This document shows positions 45,480-55,068 of a stretch of 64,000 nucleotides of DNA, in pieces (position 1 is the stretch's first letter; each line of letters begins with the position of its first letter). A program made the position numbers and the translations under genes. Origin of the DNA: Flavobacterium sp. 123 (GTDB lineage Bacteria > Bacteroidota > Bacteroidia > Flavobacteriales > Flavobacteriaceae); assembly GCF_003634825.1 (NCBI RefSeq), contig NZ_RBXD01000001.1, positions 1,138,501 to 1,202,500 on the forward strand, given 5' to 3'. The notes beneath the pieces are model-generated. The model had not been told where the DNA came from, did not search any database, and worked only from the letters and a program-made list of their open reading frames with translations.

Positions 45480-46248
45480 CGGCTTCTATTTTTTGGGTAA
45501 GTTCTATAAACTGTTCTACACTAAGTTGTTCTGGGCGAAGATCAAAAACTTTGTCTTCTCTCAAATTATCAGACAAATTTAAGGTTTTTAAACTGTTACG
45601 CAAGGTTTTTCTACGTTGCTGAAAAGCAGTTTTTACCACTGTGAAAAATAATTTTTCACCACAAGGCAAACTAAAATCTTCTTTTCTGCGCAAACGCAAT
45701 ACTCCTGATTTTACTTTTGGTGGTGGGTTAAAAACATGTTCGTCAACCGTAAACAAATATTCCGCATCATAAAAAGCCTGGGCTAAAACCGAAAGAATTC
45801 CATAGGTTTTGCTTCCTTTTTTCTCACAGATGCGTTCTGCAACTTCTTTTTGAAACATTCCTGCAAATTCTGGAATTTGATTCCGAAATTCTAATGTTCT
45901 AAAAACAATTTGAGTTGAAATATTATATGGAAAATTCCCTATTATCGCGAATTGCTTGCCTTCAAAAATCTCATTTATATTGTATTTCAGGAAATCTTTT
46001 GAGATAATTTTATCCTTCAATTTTGGATAATTACTATCTAAATATTCCACAGATTCCGTGTCAATTTCTATCACGTAGGTATTGATCGGTTTTTCTAATA
46101 AATATTTTGTCAAAACACCCATTCCTGGACCTATTTCTAAAACATCCTCATAGCCTTCTAGATTCAAGGTATCCGCAATGGCTTGAGCGATACTTTCGTC
46201 TTTCAGGAAATGTTGTCCGAGGTGTTTTTTGGCTTTTACTTTTTCCAT
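45469..46248 (-). CDS. rsmA: 16S rRNA dimethyladenosine transferase
   Basis: This 259-residue SAM-dependent enzyme dimethylates two adenines near the 3' end of 16S rRNA. The KsgA/RsmA signature blocks are [35 protein letters not shown] (SAM loop) and [13 protein letters not shown] (catalytic NxPY). The longer ATG at 46311 adds residues encoded by a dispersed repeat (FVPRNDN), so the start [12 protein letters not shown] at 46248 is preferred. mgtE and proC follow on the same strand. Confidence 0.96.
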   Translation of the reverse strand: MEKVKAKKHLGQHFLKDESIAQAIADTLNLEGYEDVLEIGPGMGVLTKYLLEKPINTYVIEIDTESVEYLDSNYPKLKDKIISKDFLKYNINEIFEGKQFAIIGNFPYNISTQIVFRTLEFRNQIPEFAGMFQKEVAERICEKKGSKTYGILSVLAQAFYDAEYLFTVDEHVFNPPPKVKSGVLRLRRKEDFSLPCGEKLFFTVVKTAFQQRRKTLRNSLKTLNLSDNLREDKVFDLRPEQLSVEQFIELTQKIEADGV

Positions 46249-46325
46249 ATTGTCATTGCGAGGCACGAAGCAATCTCGCTTATTTTTAAGTTTATTTTGC
46301 CACGAAGGCACAAAGACGCAAAATG
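46249..46325. repeat. Dispersed-repeat-like spacer upstream of rsmA
   Basis: The spacer carries ATTGCGAGGCACGAAGCAAT (46255-46274), an imperfect palindrome, and then TTGCCACGAAGGCACAAAGACGCAAA-like sequence (46296-46321). Both resemble dispersed intergenic repeats seen widely in Bacteroidetes; no other copy is in this window. It lies between the rsmA and DUF4286 genes. Confidence 0.45.
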
Positions 46326-46329
46326 TTTT

Positions 46330-46641
46330 CTAATGTTCTGAAATCAATTCTAACTCTGTTATAAAAGTCAACATTCTGTCCCCAAAAAGTTTTGTTCCTT
46401 CTTCACGCAAAGCCGGTGCATCTTCTTGATAATATTTCTCCAAAGTTTCTTTACTGTCCGTAGTGTATTGAACAGAATAGGTTACTCCTCCCATTTCTTC
46501 TTCAACTAATACTCTAACCATTCTGGCAGAAGAGAATTTTCCTGTTGCCAAAACCTCTGGAATGTGTTTGTGTTGCATCCAAATCATCCATTGATCGTGA
46601 ACACTTTCGTGTATGTTTGTAGTAACGTTATATAGTATCAT
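46330..46641 (-). CDS. DUF4286 family protein
   Basis: The 103-residue protein has the compact ferredoxin-like pattern of DUF4286. MILYNVTTNIHESVHDQWMI opens it, and GGVTYSVQYTTDSKETLEKY and FGDRMLTFITELE follow. It has no signal peptide. The function is unknown. It is often a single small gene near housekeeping genes in Bacteroidetes. Confidence 0.9.
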   Translation of the reverse strand: MILYNVTTNIHESVHDQWMIWMQHKHIPEVLATGKFSSARMVRVLVEEEMGGVTYSVQYTTDSKETLEKYYQEDAPALREEGTKLFGDRMLTFITELELISEH

Positions 46642-46694
46642 TTTTCACTGTTTAATCGTTGATTTGTTTAATTGGTTAACCTATTAAACCTAAT

Positions 46695-48473
46695 TTACAA
46701 ATTTGTATCTCCTCGTAATTCTCTAAATTTTCTCCTTGCTTCAACAAAGTAAATACTGTCTTGGTGGCTAAAAATTATTTTTTCGTACAATGTCTTTGCT
46801 TTTTCAGGCATTTGCAATTGTTTATTGTAAATTTCGGCAGCATAATATAAAGCTTCATCAATGTAGATTCCATCATTATGCTGATCAATTATAGTTTGAT
46901 ATTGGCTTAAAGCCAAGGTATAATCACCTAATTTTTCATATGTTTTACCTAACCTCAACAAGGTTACCGCTTCTATTTCCTGTCCTTTAAACGTTTTCAA
47001 AATAGTCTGAAATTGCAATACCGCTTCCTGATTCCTATTTTGATACAAAAGATAATCTCCTTTAGCAAATGCCGCCAAGGCTGTTTGCGTTGAATCAGCA
47101 ACCGTATTGTCATTTATCAAAAGAAAATATTCTAAAGCATCATTCGCAATTAGTTGCGTATTCGCTGATTTCAATTCCTTAAATTGTTTCAAAGCCCAAG
47201 CGAAATCTGTTTTGAAATAGCTCGTTTTTGCTGCCTTCAAACTTGCTTCATGCGCCACAACATCATTCTTCAAATCCAATTCTATTTGTGAATAATACAA
47301 CAATGCTTGATTGAATTTTTCTTCATAAAGCAAAATATCTGCCAATTCCATTTTGGCTTGAGCCACTTCATACGTATTCAATGATAACGCAAGTGCTTTC
47401 TTCACCACCGCTTTTCCTTCTTCTGGATTTTTTAAATTAAAAGTTAAAAAATGTGCCTGAATCAGTTGCAAAGGTAAGGTAAAAGGATTTATTTCATATT
47501 CTTGTAACAAATGGTTTAGTTCTGCGTTAATCGTTACAAAATCTTTCGGCTGCGCAACTTTGATTTTCATCTTTATCAAATAGGCATTTGCTTGAATTAG
47601 CAACTCTAAATCTTTTGTGTTTTCCAAAACAAAACCTAAAATTTCCTTAGCAGCCTCACCGTTTTCTTCTTCAATAGCAAGTTGTCCTAAATTCACAATA
47701 TTCGATAACGATTCGGGATTGCGTTTGTAAATTGCTTTTTCCTGAATAAACGCTTTTTCAAACTCTTTATGTTGCACATAAAACCAACTCAAATAATGGT
47801 TCCAAAACAGGTCTTGGTTCTTCTGAGTTCTAATAATTAATGCTTTGCGTAAGCTGTTATCAAAACTAGCATCTCCTTCGTCAGCCATAAACCGCGCGAG
47901 TTGATTTTGAATTTGTATCGAATTTTGAGGATTAGCAAACGCTTCATCTAAAAAAGTAGAAATCATCATTTCAACATTCCCTAACTGACCATAAAGCAAT
48001 CCTATTTGATAATTAAAATTAAAATTAGGCTGTAATTCAACTGCTTTTTGATAGGATTTCAAGGCATAGTCCAGAAGTACTTTACGCTCAAATGAATTGG
48101 AAATACTATAAACTTCATTTGGATTTTTTTGGATTCTGTCAAAAGCTTTTTCGTAATATATCTTGGCTTTATCCTCCTTTTTTTGCAACTGAAAATTATA
48201 TCCCAATTCGACCAAAAGATTCCCTTGTTTGTATTTATCAAATCGGGCTTGAATGGCTTTTTCTGCAACATCATAGCGTTGCAATTGTTGGTAACAATCA
48301 ATAGTTCTTAAAAAATATTGGGAGTTTTGAGGTATATCTTGAAGCAATTCTTCGTAACTGATTAGGGCTTTTTCGAAATCGCCTTTGTCATAATAATACT
48401 GCGCTAATTGCTCGTTTTGCGAAAAACAAACCAATGAAAAAAACAGGGAGATATGTAGAAAGAGTTTTTTCAT
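46695..48473 (-). CDS. Exported TPR-repeat protein
   Basis: The 592-residue protein has a signal peptide (MKKLFLHISLFFSLVCFSQ) and many tetratricopeptide repeats across its whole length (EQLAQYYYDKGDFEKALISY, TLLRLGKTYEKLGDYTLALS). TPR arrays act as protein-binding scaffolds. The start MKKLFLHI is preferred to an ATG 11 residues upstream that would spoil the signal peptide. The ligand is unknown. Confidence 0.9.
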   Translation of the reverse strand: MKKLFLHISLFFSLVCFSQNEQLAQYYYDKGDFEKALISYEELLQDIPQNSQYFLRTIDCYQQLQRYDVAEKAIQARFDKYKQGNLLVELGYNFQLQKKEDKAKIYYEKAFDRIQKNPNEVYSISNSFERKVLLDYALKSYQKAVELQPNFNFNYQIGLLYGQLGNVEMMISTFLDEAFANPQNSIQIQNQLARFMADEGDASFDNSLRKALIIRTQKNQDLFWNHYLSWFYVQHKEFEKAFIQEKAIYKRNPESLSNIVNLGQLAIEEENGEAAKEILGFVLENTKDLELLIQANAYLIKMKIKVAQPKDFVTINAELNHLLQEYEINPFTLPLQLIQAHFLTFNLKNPEEGKAVVKKALALSLNTYEVAQAKMELADILLYEEKFNQALLYYSQIELDLKNDVVAHEASLKAAKTSYFKTDFAWALKQFKELKSANTQLIANDALEYFLLINDNTVADSTQTALAAFAKGDYLLYQNRNQEAVLQFQTILKTFKGQEIEAVTLLRLGKTYEKLGDYTLALSQYQTIIDQHNDGIYIDEALYYAAEIYNKQLQMPEKAKTLYEKIIFSHQDSIYFVEARRKFRELRGDTNL

Positions 48474-48515
48474 TGTTAATTTTTTTACTAAATAACACTT
48501 AATCAAAAGTCATTT

Positions 48516-48576
48516 AACCGCAAATTCGCAAATTTTATTTTTATTGAATTATAAAATAATTTGCGAATTTGTGGTA
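48516..48576. repeat. Dispersed ~60-bp palindromic element
   Basis: The arms AACCGCAAATTCGCAAATT and AATTTGCGAATTTGTGGTAA match the element at 36043 and the units at 53920-54370. It lies between the TPR and serS genes. Confidence 0.8.
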
Positions 48577-48594
48577 AGTGAAAATTGACCAAAT

Positions 48595-49866
48595 TTAGTT
48601 TATAATATCAAATCCGCAAAACGGACGCAATACCTCAGGAACTACAATTCCTTCTGGCGTTTGGTAATTTTCTAAAATTCCAGCTAAAACTCTTGGCAAA
48701 GCCAATGAACTTCCGTTTAAAGTGTGTGCCAATTGATTTTTTCCGTCTTTATCTTTGAAACGTAATTTCAAACGATTCGCTTGGAAAGTCTCAAAATTAG
48801 AAACAGAACTGATTTCTAACCAACGTTCTTGTGCCGTAGAAAACACTTCAAAATCATAGGTCAATGCTGATGTGAAACCCATATCCCCTCCACAAAGACG
48901 CAAAATTCTATAAGGTAATTTCAATTCTTGAAGAATGCCTTTTACATGTTCTACCATTCCGTCTAAAGCTTCATAAGACTTATCAGGATGCTCTACGCGT
49001 ACAATTTCGACTTTGTCAAATTGATGCAAACGGTTTAATCCACGAACGTGAGCGCCATAAGAACCAGCTTCACGACGGAAACAAGGTGTGTAAGCCGTAC
49101 ATAAAACTGGCAATTCATTTTCGTTCAGAATTACATCTCTAAATAAATTAGTTACTGGAACTTCAGCCGTAGGGATTAAATATAAATTATCTGTAGCGTC
49201 ATGGTACATTTGTCCTTCTTTATCTGGCAATTGCCCTGTTCCAAAACCTGAAGCTTCATTTACTAAATGAGGCACTTGCATTTCTTTGTAACCCGCTGCT
49301 GTATTTTTATCTAAGAAATAATTAATCAAGGCACGTTGTAATTTAGCACCTTTCCCTTTATAAACTGGAAATCCTGCCCCTGTAATTTTTACTCCTAATT
49401 CAAAATCAATGATATCGTATTTTTTTACTAGTTCCCAATGTGGTAATGCTCCTTCGTGCAGAACCGGAATATCACCTTCTTGAAAAACATTTAAGTTTTC
49501 CTCAGGAGTTTTTCCAACAGGAACAATATCCGCTGGAAGATTCGGAATAGTATATAGTTTTTGTGTTAGCTCATTTGCAAAAATTTCTGCTTTCTCTGCT
49601 AAGTCTTTGCTTTTTTCTTTTAGTAGAATTGTTTTTTCTTTTAAAATAGTAGCTTTTGATTTTTCACCACTTTTCATCAAGTCACCAATATCTTTGGATA
49701 ATTTATTAGATTCGGCTAAAACACCATCAAGCTCTACTTGAGTAGCGCGACGTTTTTCGTCGAGTTGTACCACTTCTTCAACAATAGTTTTGGCATCCAT
49801 ATTTCTTTTTGCCAAAGCTTTGATTACTTTTTCTTGATTTTCTCTAATAAATGCGATTTGTAACAT
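48595..49866 (-). CDS. serS: Serine--tRNA ligase
   Basis: This 423-residue class II synthetase charges tRNA-Ser and tRNA-Sec. The N-terminal coiled-coil arm covers about 25-105. Motif 2 is FRREAGSYGAHVRGLNRLHQ and motif 3 is NGSSLALPRVLAGILENYQ. The length is normal. A -7 box (TAAATTTG) lies 44 bases before the start. Confidence 0.98.
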   Translation of the reverse strand: MLQIAFIRENQEKVIKALAKRNMDAKTIVEEVVQLDEKRRATQVELDGVLAESNKLSKDIGDLMKSGEKSKATILKEKTILLKEKSKDLAEKAEIFANELTQKLYTIPNLPADIVPVGKTPEENLNVFQEGDIPVLHEGALPHWELVKKYDIIDFELGVKITGAGFPVYKGKGAKLQRALINYFLDKNTAAGYKEMQVPHLVNEASGFGTGQLPDKEGQMYHDATDNLYLIPTAEVPVTNLFRDVILNENELPVLCTAYTPCFRREAGSYGAHVRGLNRLHQFDKVEIVRVEHPDKSYEALDGMVEHVKGILQELKLPYRILRLCGGDMGFTSALTYDFEVFSTAQERWLEISSVSNFETFQANRLKLRFKDKDGKNQLAHTLNGSSLALPRVLAGILENYQTPEGIVVPEVLRPFCGFDIIN

Positions 49867-49909
49867 ATCCTGATTTTTAAAACTCTTTGTTTGTTTTCAA
49901 TAACGGAAG

Positions 49910-49917
49910 CAAATTTA
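49910..49917 (-). promoter_or_regulatory. -7 box of serS
   Basis: TAAATTTG on the minus strand matches TAnnTTTG, about 44 bases before the serS start. Confidence 0.5.
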
Positions 49918-50091
49918 AGGAAATGTTTGATAGAAATGGGACAAAAAATTAGTCAATAGTCCAAAGTCACAATGTCACAAAGTCAAGCTCTAAGAAATAA
50001 CCTTATTTAGTATCCCTTTATTTAAATATAATATTATGTTGAAAAGACAATGGAATGCAATAGAAAACGCCTTTAAGACTTTTGACTTAGT

Positions 50092-50631
50092 TTAGGCTCT
50101 TTTAATCTCGTGACCAACGAATTCTTCTAAAGTGGCAAACATTTCATCAACAGAAAGCACTTCGAAATCAGGATGGGATTTAAGAAAATTAGCGTTCAAA
50201 GTAATTAGATTTTCTTCTATTTCGAAAAAAGTGTCATTGTTAAGCAAATCTCTAATCGGATTTACACCTTCTAACTTGCCTTTTAGGAATTTATTGAGTT
50301 TTACGCTGCTCATTAATTTTACTTTTTTACTTTGCTGTTGAAATAATTCTAAATGCTTTTCAGCTCCAATGAGTGCCAAACCTTCTTCAATCAATTCATT
50401 TAATTCGGTATTCCAGCCTGATTTATATACAAATTGAGCAAAATTACCCTCGGCACATTGAGAAAAGTAATAATCTAAATAATAACTCATTAAGGCATCT
50501 TCGTGAATCAAATCGTCATTCACACCTTCCTCACGCATTAGGTTAATTACCGAAATATTCGAGTGAATCACGTCTTGAAGATTTTCACTGTTGAAGGCCG
50601 TTTCCGAAACTATTATTCTACCGAATTCCAT
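50092..50631 (-). CDS. DMP19/DUF4375-like hypothetical protein
   Basis: The 179-residue acidic protein has no signal peptide. Its segment YYLDYYFSQCAEGNFAQFVY resembles the core of the DMP19 (DUF4375) family, which includes a DNA-mimic protein in Neisseria. The match is partial, so this is a tentative assignment. It may bind another protein as a DNA mimic; no partner gene is visible. Confidence 0.55.
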   Translation of the reverse strand: MEFGRIIVSETAFNSENLQDVIHSNISVINLMREEGVNDDLIHEDALMSYYLDYYFSQCAEGNFAQFVYKSGWNTELNELIEEGLALIGAEKHLELFQQQSKKVKLMSSVKLNKFLKGKLEGVNPIRDLLNNDTFFEIEENLITLNANFLKSHPDFEVLSVDEMFATLEEFVGHEIKRA

Positions 50632-50697
50632 ATGGTTTGTGTTTATATTTTTGGCAAATTTCCGTTAAATAAAAACAGAAATGAAATACAATTTAAT

Positions 50698-50868
50698 TTA
50701 AATGCTATCCGATTCGTTACTGTTCTCTTTCTGATTCATTTTTGTAACTAGAGCTTTCAATCGTAAGGCTTTTTCTTTTTTCTCCTCTTGAAGTTTTGCT
50801 TTTTTCCGATTTAGCAATTTGGTATGCAAAGCCTTATTTTTAGTGTTTTTTTCGGGTCCTTTTGCCAT
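50698..50868 (-). CDS. Small basic hypothetical protein
   Basis: A 56-residue frame runs from ATG 50866-50868 to a TAA at 50698. It starts MAKGPEKNTKNKALHTK and has a Lys-rich helix with LQEEKKEKALRL, then an acidic tail (NESDSI). The composition suggests a nucleic-acid- or ribosome-associated protein, but there is no known motif. It is short, but its composition is unlike random frames, so it is probably a real gene. Confidence 0.6.
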   Translation of the reverse strand: MAKGPEKNTKNKALHTKLLNRKKAKLQEEKKEKALRLKALVTKMNQKENSNESDSI

Positions 50869-51100
50869 AATATTAAAGCTTCTTTAGTTCTGTTTGCAAA
50901 TATAAATAACAGGTTGCTTACGAACACATATTTAAAGAAATGTTTAAAATTAATATAACAACATTTAAGGAAAAATCATTTCCCAAAGATACCAGTAGTT
51001 TTAAATAAGAGATCCAAAGCTTTAATAGTTTCGAATTATTAAAATAAAAGAAAAATACTGTTAAAATAATTATTCAATACTATTCTTTAATTAAATTTGT

Positions 51101-51108
51101 TAGTTTTG
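51101..51108 (+). promoter_or_regulatory. -7 box of the small beta-barrel gene
   Basis: TAGTTTTG matches TAnnTTTG, 31 bases before the ATG of the outer membrane protein gene. Confidence 0.55.
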
Positions 51109-51139
51109 TCTTACAAATAAATTTTAAAATTTAAATAAA

Positions 51140-51643
51140 ATGAAAAAAATCATTCTTTTAGCAACAGTTTGCTTTATGTCAATTGGTGCATTTGCGCAAG
51201 CCCCTTTAGAAAATGGTGCGTTACAATTAAATGCTGGCCTTGGATCTTCAGGATGGGGAACTCCTATTTATGTTGGTCTTGATTATGGTGTTGGAAATAA
51301 TTTTACCGTTGGTGGTGAATTATCATATCAATCAAAAAGTGCAACTTATGCATCAACAAAATATAAATCAACAGCAATTGGAATTGGAGCTAATGGTAAC
51401 TACCATTTTAATGCCCTTTTAGATATTCCTAGTAAATGGGACTTATATGCAGGTCTTGGAATTAATTATTACGTGTGGAAATATGACAATGAGTTGTATA
51501 AAACTAGTGACAATTCAAATATTGGACTTGGAGCACAAATTGGCGGTAGATACTTTTTTAGTGATAAATTTGGAGTAAATTTAGAAGTTGGTGGCGGTAG
51601 TGCAACATCTGGTGCTAAAATAGGAGTAACCTATAAATTATAG
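51140..51643 (+). CDS. Small outer membrane beta-barrel protein
   Basis: The 167-residue protein has a signal peptide (MKKIILLATVCFMSIGAFA) and then alternating polar and aromatic residues typical of an eight-strand OmpW/OmpX-like barrel (LNAGLGSSGWGTPIYVGLDY, FTVGGELSYQSKSATY, GIGANGNYHFNALL). It ends SGAKIGVTYKL, with a Tyr-Lys-Leu terminus typical of barrels. It is a single gene with a terminator. The function is unknown. Confidence 0.85.
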   Translation: MKKIILLATVCFMSIGAFAQAPLENGALQLNAGLGSSGWGTPIYVGLDYGVGNNFTVGGELSYQSKSATYASTKYKSTAIGIGANGNYHFNALLDIPSKWDLYAGLGINYYVWKYDNELYKTSDNSNIGLGAQIGGRYFFSDKFGVNLEVGGGSATSGAKIGVTYKL

Positions 51644-51673
51644 TCTATTTATTTATTTCTAATAAAGAATTTA

Positions 51674-51715
51674 AAAAAAGGGTTGTCTGAAAATCAGATA
51701 ACCCTTTTTGTTTTT
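51674..51715 (+). terminator. Terminator after the beta-barrel gene
   Basis: The stem AAAAAGGGTTATCTGA/TCAGATAACCCTTTTT (with one G-U pair) and a T-run lie 30 bases after the stop. Confidence 0.88.
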
Positions 51716-51780
51716 AGGTATTTTTAAATAATATTTTAAATCAAAATTAAAAAAAAGTATAGTATCTAAAGGCAATCATC

Positions 51781-51788
51781 TATTTTTG
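51781..51788 (+). promoter_or_regulatory. -7 box of metG
   Basis: TATTTTTG matches TAnnTTTG, 67 bases before the metG ATG. Confidence 0.55.
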
Positions 51789-51854
51789 CAAATTATTCTG
51801 AATTTTTTTAATCTCATTTTAGGATAAATTTTTTCAGGACATAAATCTAATTAT

Positions 51855-53915
51855 ATGATACAGAATCCAAAAAGATATACGATTACAGCGGCATTGCCTT
51901 ATACAAACGGACCGATTCACATTGGGCATTTGGCGGGTGTTTACGTGCCTTCTGATATTTATTCTCGTTATTTACGTTTGCAAGGAAGAGACGTTTTGTT
52001 TGTTTGCGGAAGCGATGAACATGGTGTTGCGATTTCGATGAAAGCCAAAAAAGAAGGCATTACACCGCAACAAGTAATCGATAAATACGATGGAATTATT
52101 CGTAAATCATTCTCGGATTTTGGAATTTCGTTTGATAATTATTCCAGAACTTCTGCTAAAATTCACCATGATACGGCTTCGGAATTTTTCAGAACTTTAT
52201 ACGATAAAGGTGATTTTATTGAAGAAGTGACCGAACAATTGTATGATGCAAAAGCGGATCAGTTTTTGGCAGACCGCTTTGTTGTTGGGACTTGCCCGAA
52301 ATGTGGCAACGAAGAAGCTTACGGTGACCAATGCGAAAAATGTGGTTCTACCTTAAACGCTACCGATTTGATTAATCCAAAATCGACAATTACAGGAGAA
52401 ACGCCTATTTTGAAATCTACGAAACACTGGTTTTTGCCTTTGGATCGTTATGAAGATTTCTTGAAAGAATGGATTCTTGTTGGACATAAAAATGACTGGA
52501 AACCCAATGTTTACGGACAAGTGAAATCTTGGATTGACGGCGGATTAGAGCCTCGTGCGGTAACTCGTGACTTGGATTGGGGAATTGATGTTCCAGTTGA
52601 AGGTGCCGAAGGAAAAAAATTATACGTGTGGTTTGACGCACCAATTGGCTATATTTCTTCTACCAAAGAATGGGCTGCGAGAGAAGGAAAAGACTGGGAG
52701 CCGTACTGGAAAGATAAAGATACAAAACTGGTTCACTTCATCGGGAAAGACAATATTGTTTTTCATTGTATCATTTTCCCTGCAATGTTAAAAGCGGAAG
52801 GAAGTTATATTTTGCCGGATAATGTTCCTGCAAATGAGTTTTTGAATTTGGAAGGAAACAAACTTTCTACGTCAAAAAACTGGGCAGTTTGGTTGCACGA
52901 ATATTTAGAAGAATTTCCGAATCAGCAAGATGTTTTGCGTTATTCTTTGACGTCGAATGCGCCTGAAACTAAGGACAATGATTTTACCTGGAAAGATTTT
53001 CAAGCTAGAAATAACAATGAATTAGTAGCGATTTTTGGAAATTTCATCAATCGTGTGGTGGTTTTAACCAACAAATATTACGAAGGAATTGTTCCAAGTC
53101 CAAACGCACTTTCTGATGTAGATGAAGCAACTTTAACAGAATTAAAAGCCTATCCAGCCGTGATTTCGAGTTCGATAGAACGTTACCGATTCCGTGAAGC
53201 TTTAGGCGAATTGATGAATGTTGCACGATTGGGAAATAAATATTTGGCTGACGAAGAGCCTTGGAAAATGATCAAAACAGATCCTGCTCGTGTACAAACC
53301 CAAATGTATGTGGCTTTGCAAATTGCCGCAGCTTTGAGTTCACTTTGCGAACCTTTCTTACCATTTACTGCTACAAAATTATCAAGAATTTTAAAAATTG
53401 GAGATAAAATAGATTGGAAAACGGTTGCTGAAAATTCGGATTTGATTCCTGCGGGACACCAAATTGGTGAAGCCGAATTGCTTTTCGCCAAAATTGAAGA
53501 TGAAGAAATTCAAAAACAAATAGATAAATTAGAAGCTACAAAAACAGCTAATATCGCAGAAAACAAAGTGGCAGAACCACAAAAAGAATTGATTCAGTTT
53601 GATGATTTTGCTAAAATGGACATTCGCGTTGGAACGATTCTAGAAGCCGAAAAAATGCCAAAAGCCAACAAGCTTTTGATTTTAAAAGTCGATACAGGTA
53701 TTGATGTTCGAACTATAGTTTCGGGAATTGCTGAAAGTTTTTCGCCAGAAGATATTGTAGGAAAACGTGTGACTGTTTTAGTGAATTTGGCTTCAAGAAA
53801 CCTTCGTGGAGTGGAAAGTCAAGGAATGATTTTGATGGCAACAAATGCCGAAGGAAAACTGGTTTTTGTAAATCCTGATGCGGATGCTGTGGCGAATGGC
53901 GAAACGATAAATTAA
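51855..53915 (+). CDS. metG: Methionine--tRNA ligase
   Basis: This 686-residue class I synthetase charges tRNA-Met. The HIGH motif appears as HIGH in [10 protein letters not shown], the KMSKS loop as KLSTS in [12 protein letters not shown], and the zinc knuckle as CPKC...CEKC near residues 155-170. A C-terminal tRNA-binding domain is present ([20 protein letters not shown]). The last codons contain the word GATGCGGATG that recurs in the downstream tandem repeats. Confidence 0.98.
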   Translation: MIQNPKRYTITAALPYTNGPIHIGHLAGVYVPSDIYSRYLRLQGRDVLFVCGSDEHGVAISMKAKKEGITPQQVIDKYDGIIRKSFSDFGISFDNYSRTSAKIHHDTASEFFRTLYDKGDFIEEVTEQLYDAKADQFLADRFVVGTCPKCGNEEAYGDQCEKCGSTLNATDLINPKSTITGETPILKSTKHWFLPLDRYEDFLKEWILVGHKNDWKPNVYGQVKSWIDGGLEPRAVTRDLDWGIDVPVEGAEGKKLYVWFDAPIGYISSTKEWAAREGKDWEPYWKDKDTKLVHFIGKDNIVFHCIIFPAMLKAEGSYILPDNVPANEFLNLEGNKLSTSKNWAVWLHEYLEEFPNQQDVLRYSLTSNAPETKDNDFTWKDFQARNNNELVAIFGNFINRVVVLTNKYYEGIVPSPNALSDVDEATLTELKAYPAVISSSIERYRFREALGELMNVARLGNKYLADEEPWKMIKTDPARVQTQMYVALQIAAALSSLCEPFLPFTATKLSRILKIGDKIDWKTVAENSDLIPAGHQIGEAELLFAKIEDEEIQKQIDKLEATKTANIAENKVAEPQKELIQFDDFAKMDIRVGTILEAEKMPKANKLLILKVDTGIDVRTIVSGIAESFSPEDIVGKRVTVLVNLASRNLRGVESQGMILMATNAEGKLVFVNPDADAVANGETIN

Positions 53916-53919
53916 ATTC

Positions 53920-53978
53920 AACCGCAAATCCGCGAATTTTAATTAAACATAAAAAAGAATAATTTGCGAATTTGTGGT
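53920..53978. repeat. Palindromic element inside the first tandem unit
   Basis: AACCGCAAATCCGCGAATT and AATTTGCGAATTTGTGGT form an inverted repeat of the same family as at 36043 and 48516. It recurs once per 130-bp unit, in all four units. Confidence 0.8.
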
Positions 53979-54112
53979 AAAAATAAATATAAAAGTAATT
54001 GCTTTCGATGCGGATGGTGTGGCGAATGGTGAAACGATAAATTAAATTCAACCGCAAATTCACGAATTTTAATTCAACATAAAAAAGAACAATTTGCGAA
54101 TTTTTGGTAAAA

Positions 54113-54175
54113 ATGAATATAAAAGTAATTGCTTTCGATCCGGATGGTGTGGCGAATGACGAATCGATAAATTAA
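54113..54175 (+). pseudogene. 20-codon chimeric frame inside the repeat array
   Basis: A frame opens at ATG 54113 with MNIKVIAFDPDG and ends VANDESIN, so it joins the HAD start in frame to the metG end. It is a by-product of the tandem duplication and probably not a gene. Confidence 0.4.
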
Positions 54176-54381
54176 ATTCAACCGCAAATCCGCGAATTTT
54201 AATTCAACATAAAAAAGAATAATTTGCGAATTTGTGGTAAAAATAAATATAAAAGTAATTGCTTTCGATGCGGATGGTGTGGTGAATGACGAAACGATAA
54301 ATTAAATTCAACCGCAAATTCACGAATTTTAATTCAACATAAAAAAGAACAATTTGCGAATTTTTGGTAAAAATAAATAAA

Positions 54382-55068
54382 ATGAATATAAAAGTAATTG
54401 CTTTCGATGCAGATGACACCCTTTGGGTTAACGAAACCTACTTTGATGAAACCGAGAAAAAATTCTGTGGTTTGATGGAAGACTATTTATCCCATCAAGG
54501 AATTTCGAAAGAGCTTTTTAAAATCGAAATCGACAATCTAGGATTATATGGATACGGTATAAAAGGCTACATTCTCTCGATGATTGAAGCTGCAATGCGA
54601 ATTTCAAATAATACTATTCCGATAGAAATCATTGAAAAAATCATTCAATACGGGAAAGAATTACTCGAGAAACCTATTGTTTTATTAGATGGTGTAGAAG
54701 AAACACTGGAAGCATTAAAAGGTAAATACAAATTAGTGGTTGCCACAAAAGGGGATTTACTTGACCAACGAAGAAAACTACACAATTCAGGTTTAGGACA
54801 TTATTTTCATCATATTGAAGTCATGTCAGACAAGCAAGAAGTAGATTATTCTGATTTAATTAAACGTTTAGAAATCCATCCATCAGAATTTTTCATGATT
54901 GGAAATTCACTTAAATCAGATGTTTTACCAGTTTTAGCCATTGGCGGACACGCAGTTCATATCCCGTTTCACACCACTTGGGCACATGAAAAAATTGAAC
55001 ATACGGTGGAACATGATAATTTCAGCAGTTATGAAAAAATCACGGAAGTTTTAGAAAAACTGAAATAA
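54382..55068 (+). CDS. HAD-superfamily hydrolase
   Basis: This 228-residue protein has HAD motif I in FDADDTLW (nucleophile D9, general acid D11), motif II in VVATKGD and motif III/IV with Lys and SDVLPVLAIGG. It is probably a small-molecule phosphatase such as a phosphoglycolate-like one; substrate unknown. The start is the ATG at 54382, after the tandem repeats. Its stop overlaps the next start by one base. Confidence 0.88.
   Translation: MNIKVIAFDADDTLWVNETYFDETEKKFCGLMEDYLSHQGISKELFKIEIDNLGLYGYGIKGYILSMIEAAMRISNNTIPIEIIEKIIQYGKELLEKPIVLLDGVEETLEALKGKYKLVVATKGDLLDQRRKLHNSGLGHYFHHIEVMSDKQEVDYSDLIKRLEIHPSEFFMIGNSLKSDVLPVLAIGGHAVHIPFHTTWAHEKIEHTVEHDNFSSYEKITEVLEKLK

Larger units (their letters stand above)
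53877..54405 (+). repeat. Four ~130-bp tandem units, chimeras of metG end and HAD start
   Basis: Unit starts at 53877, 54007, 54137 and 54267 are exactly 130 bp apart; the last unit is about 139 bp. Each unit holds the end of metG-like sequence, a ~60-bp palindrome and the start of the HAD gene (ATGAATATAAAAGTAATTGC or its variant). The word GATGCGGATG occurs in both the metG end and the HAD start. Units 1 and 3 share one set of variants and units 2 and 4 another, so the array looks like a 260-bp dimer. Copies differ at several bases, so this is not a simple assembly duplication. Confidence 0.9.

Noticed and set aside
45481..46311. Upstream ATG of rsmA at 46311
   Set aside because: The added residues come from a dispersed-repeat-like spacer and are not part of the RsmA family.
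49950..50085. Short repeated words such as GTCACAAAGTC in the serS upstream region
   Set aside because: Too short and degenerate to call a repeat family in this window alone.
53877..54405. CRISPR or integron array
   Set aside because: No spacers of constant size with unique sequence; units are whole tandem duplicates of gene ends.
53713..54419. Minus-strand frames in and around the tandem array
   Set aside because: They arise because the 130-bp repeat keeps frames open by chance; the protein sequences are near copies of each other and antisense to metG or the repeats.
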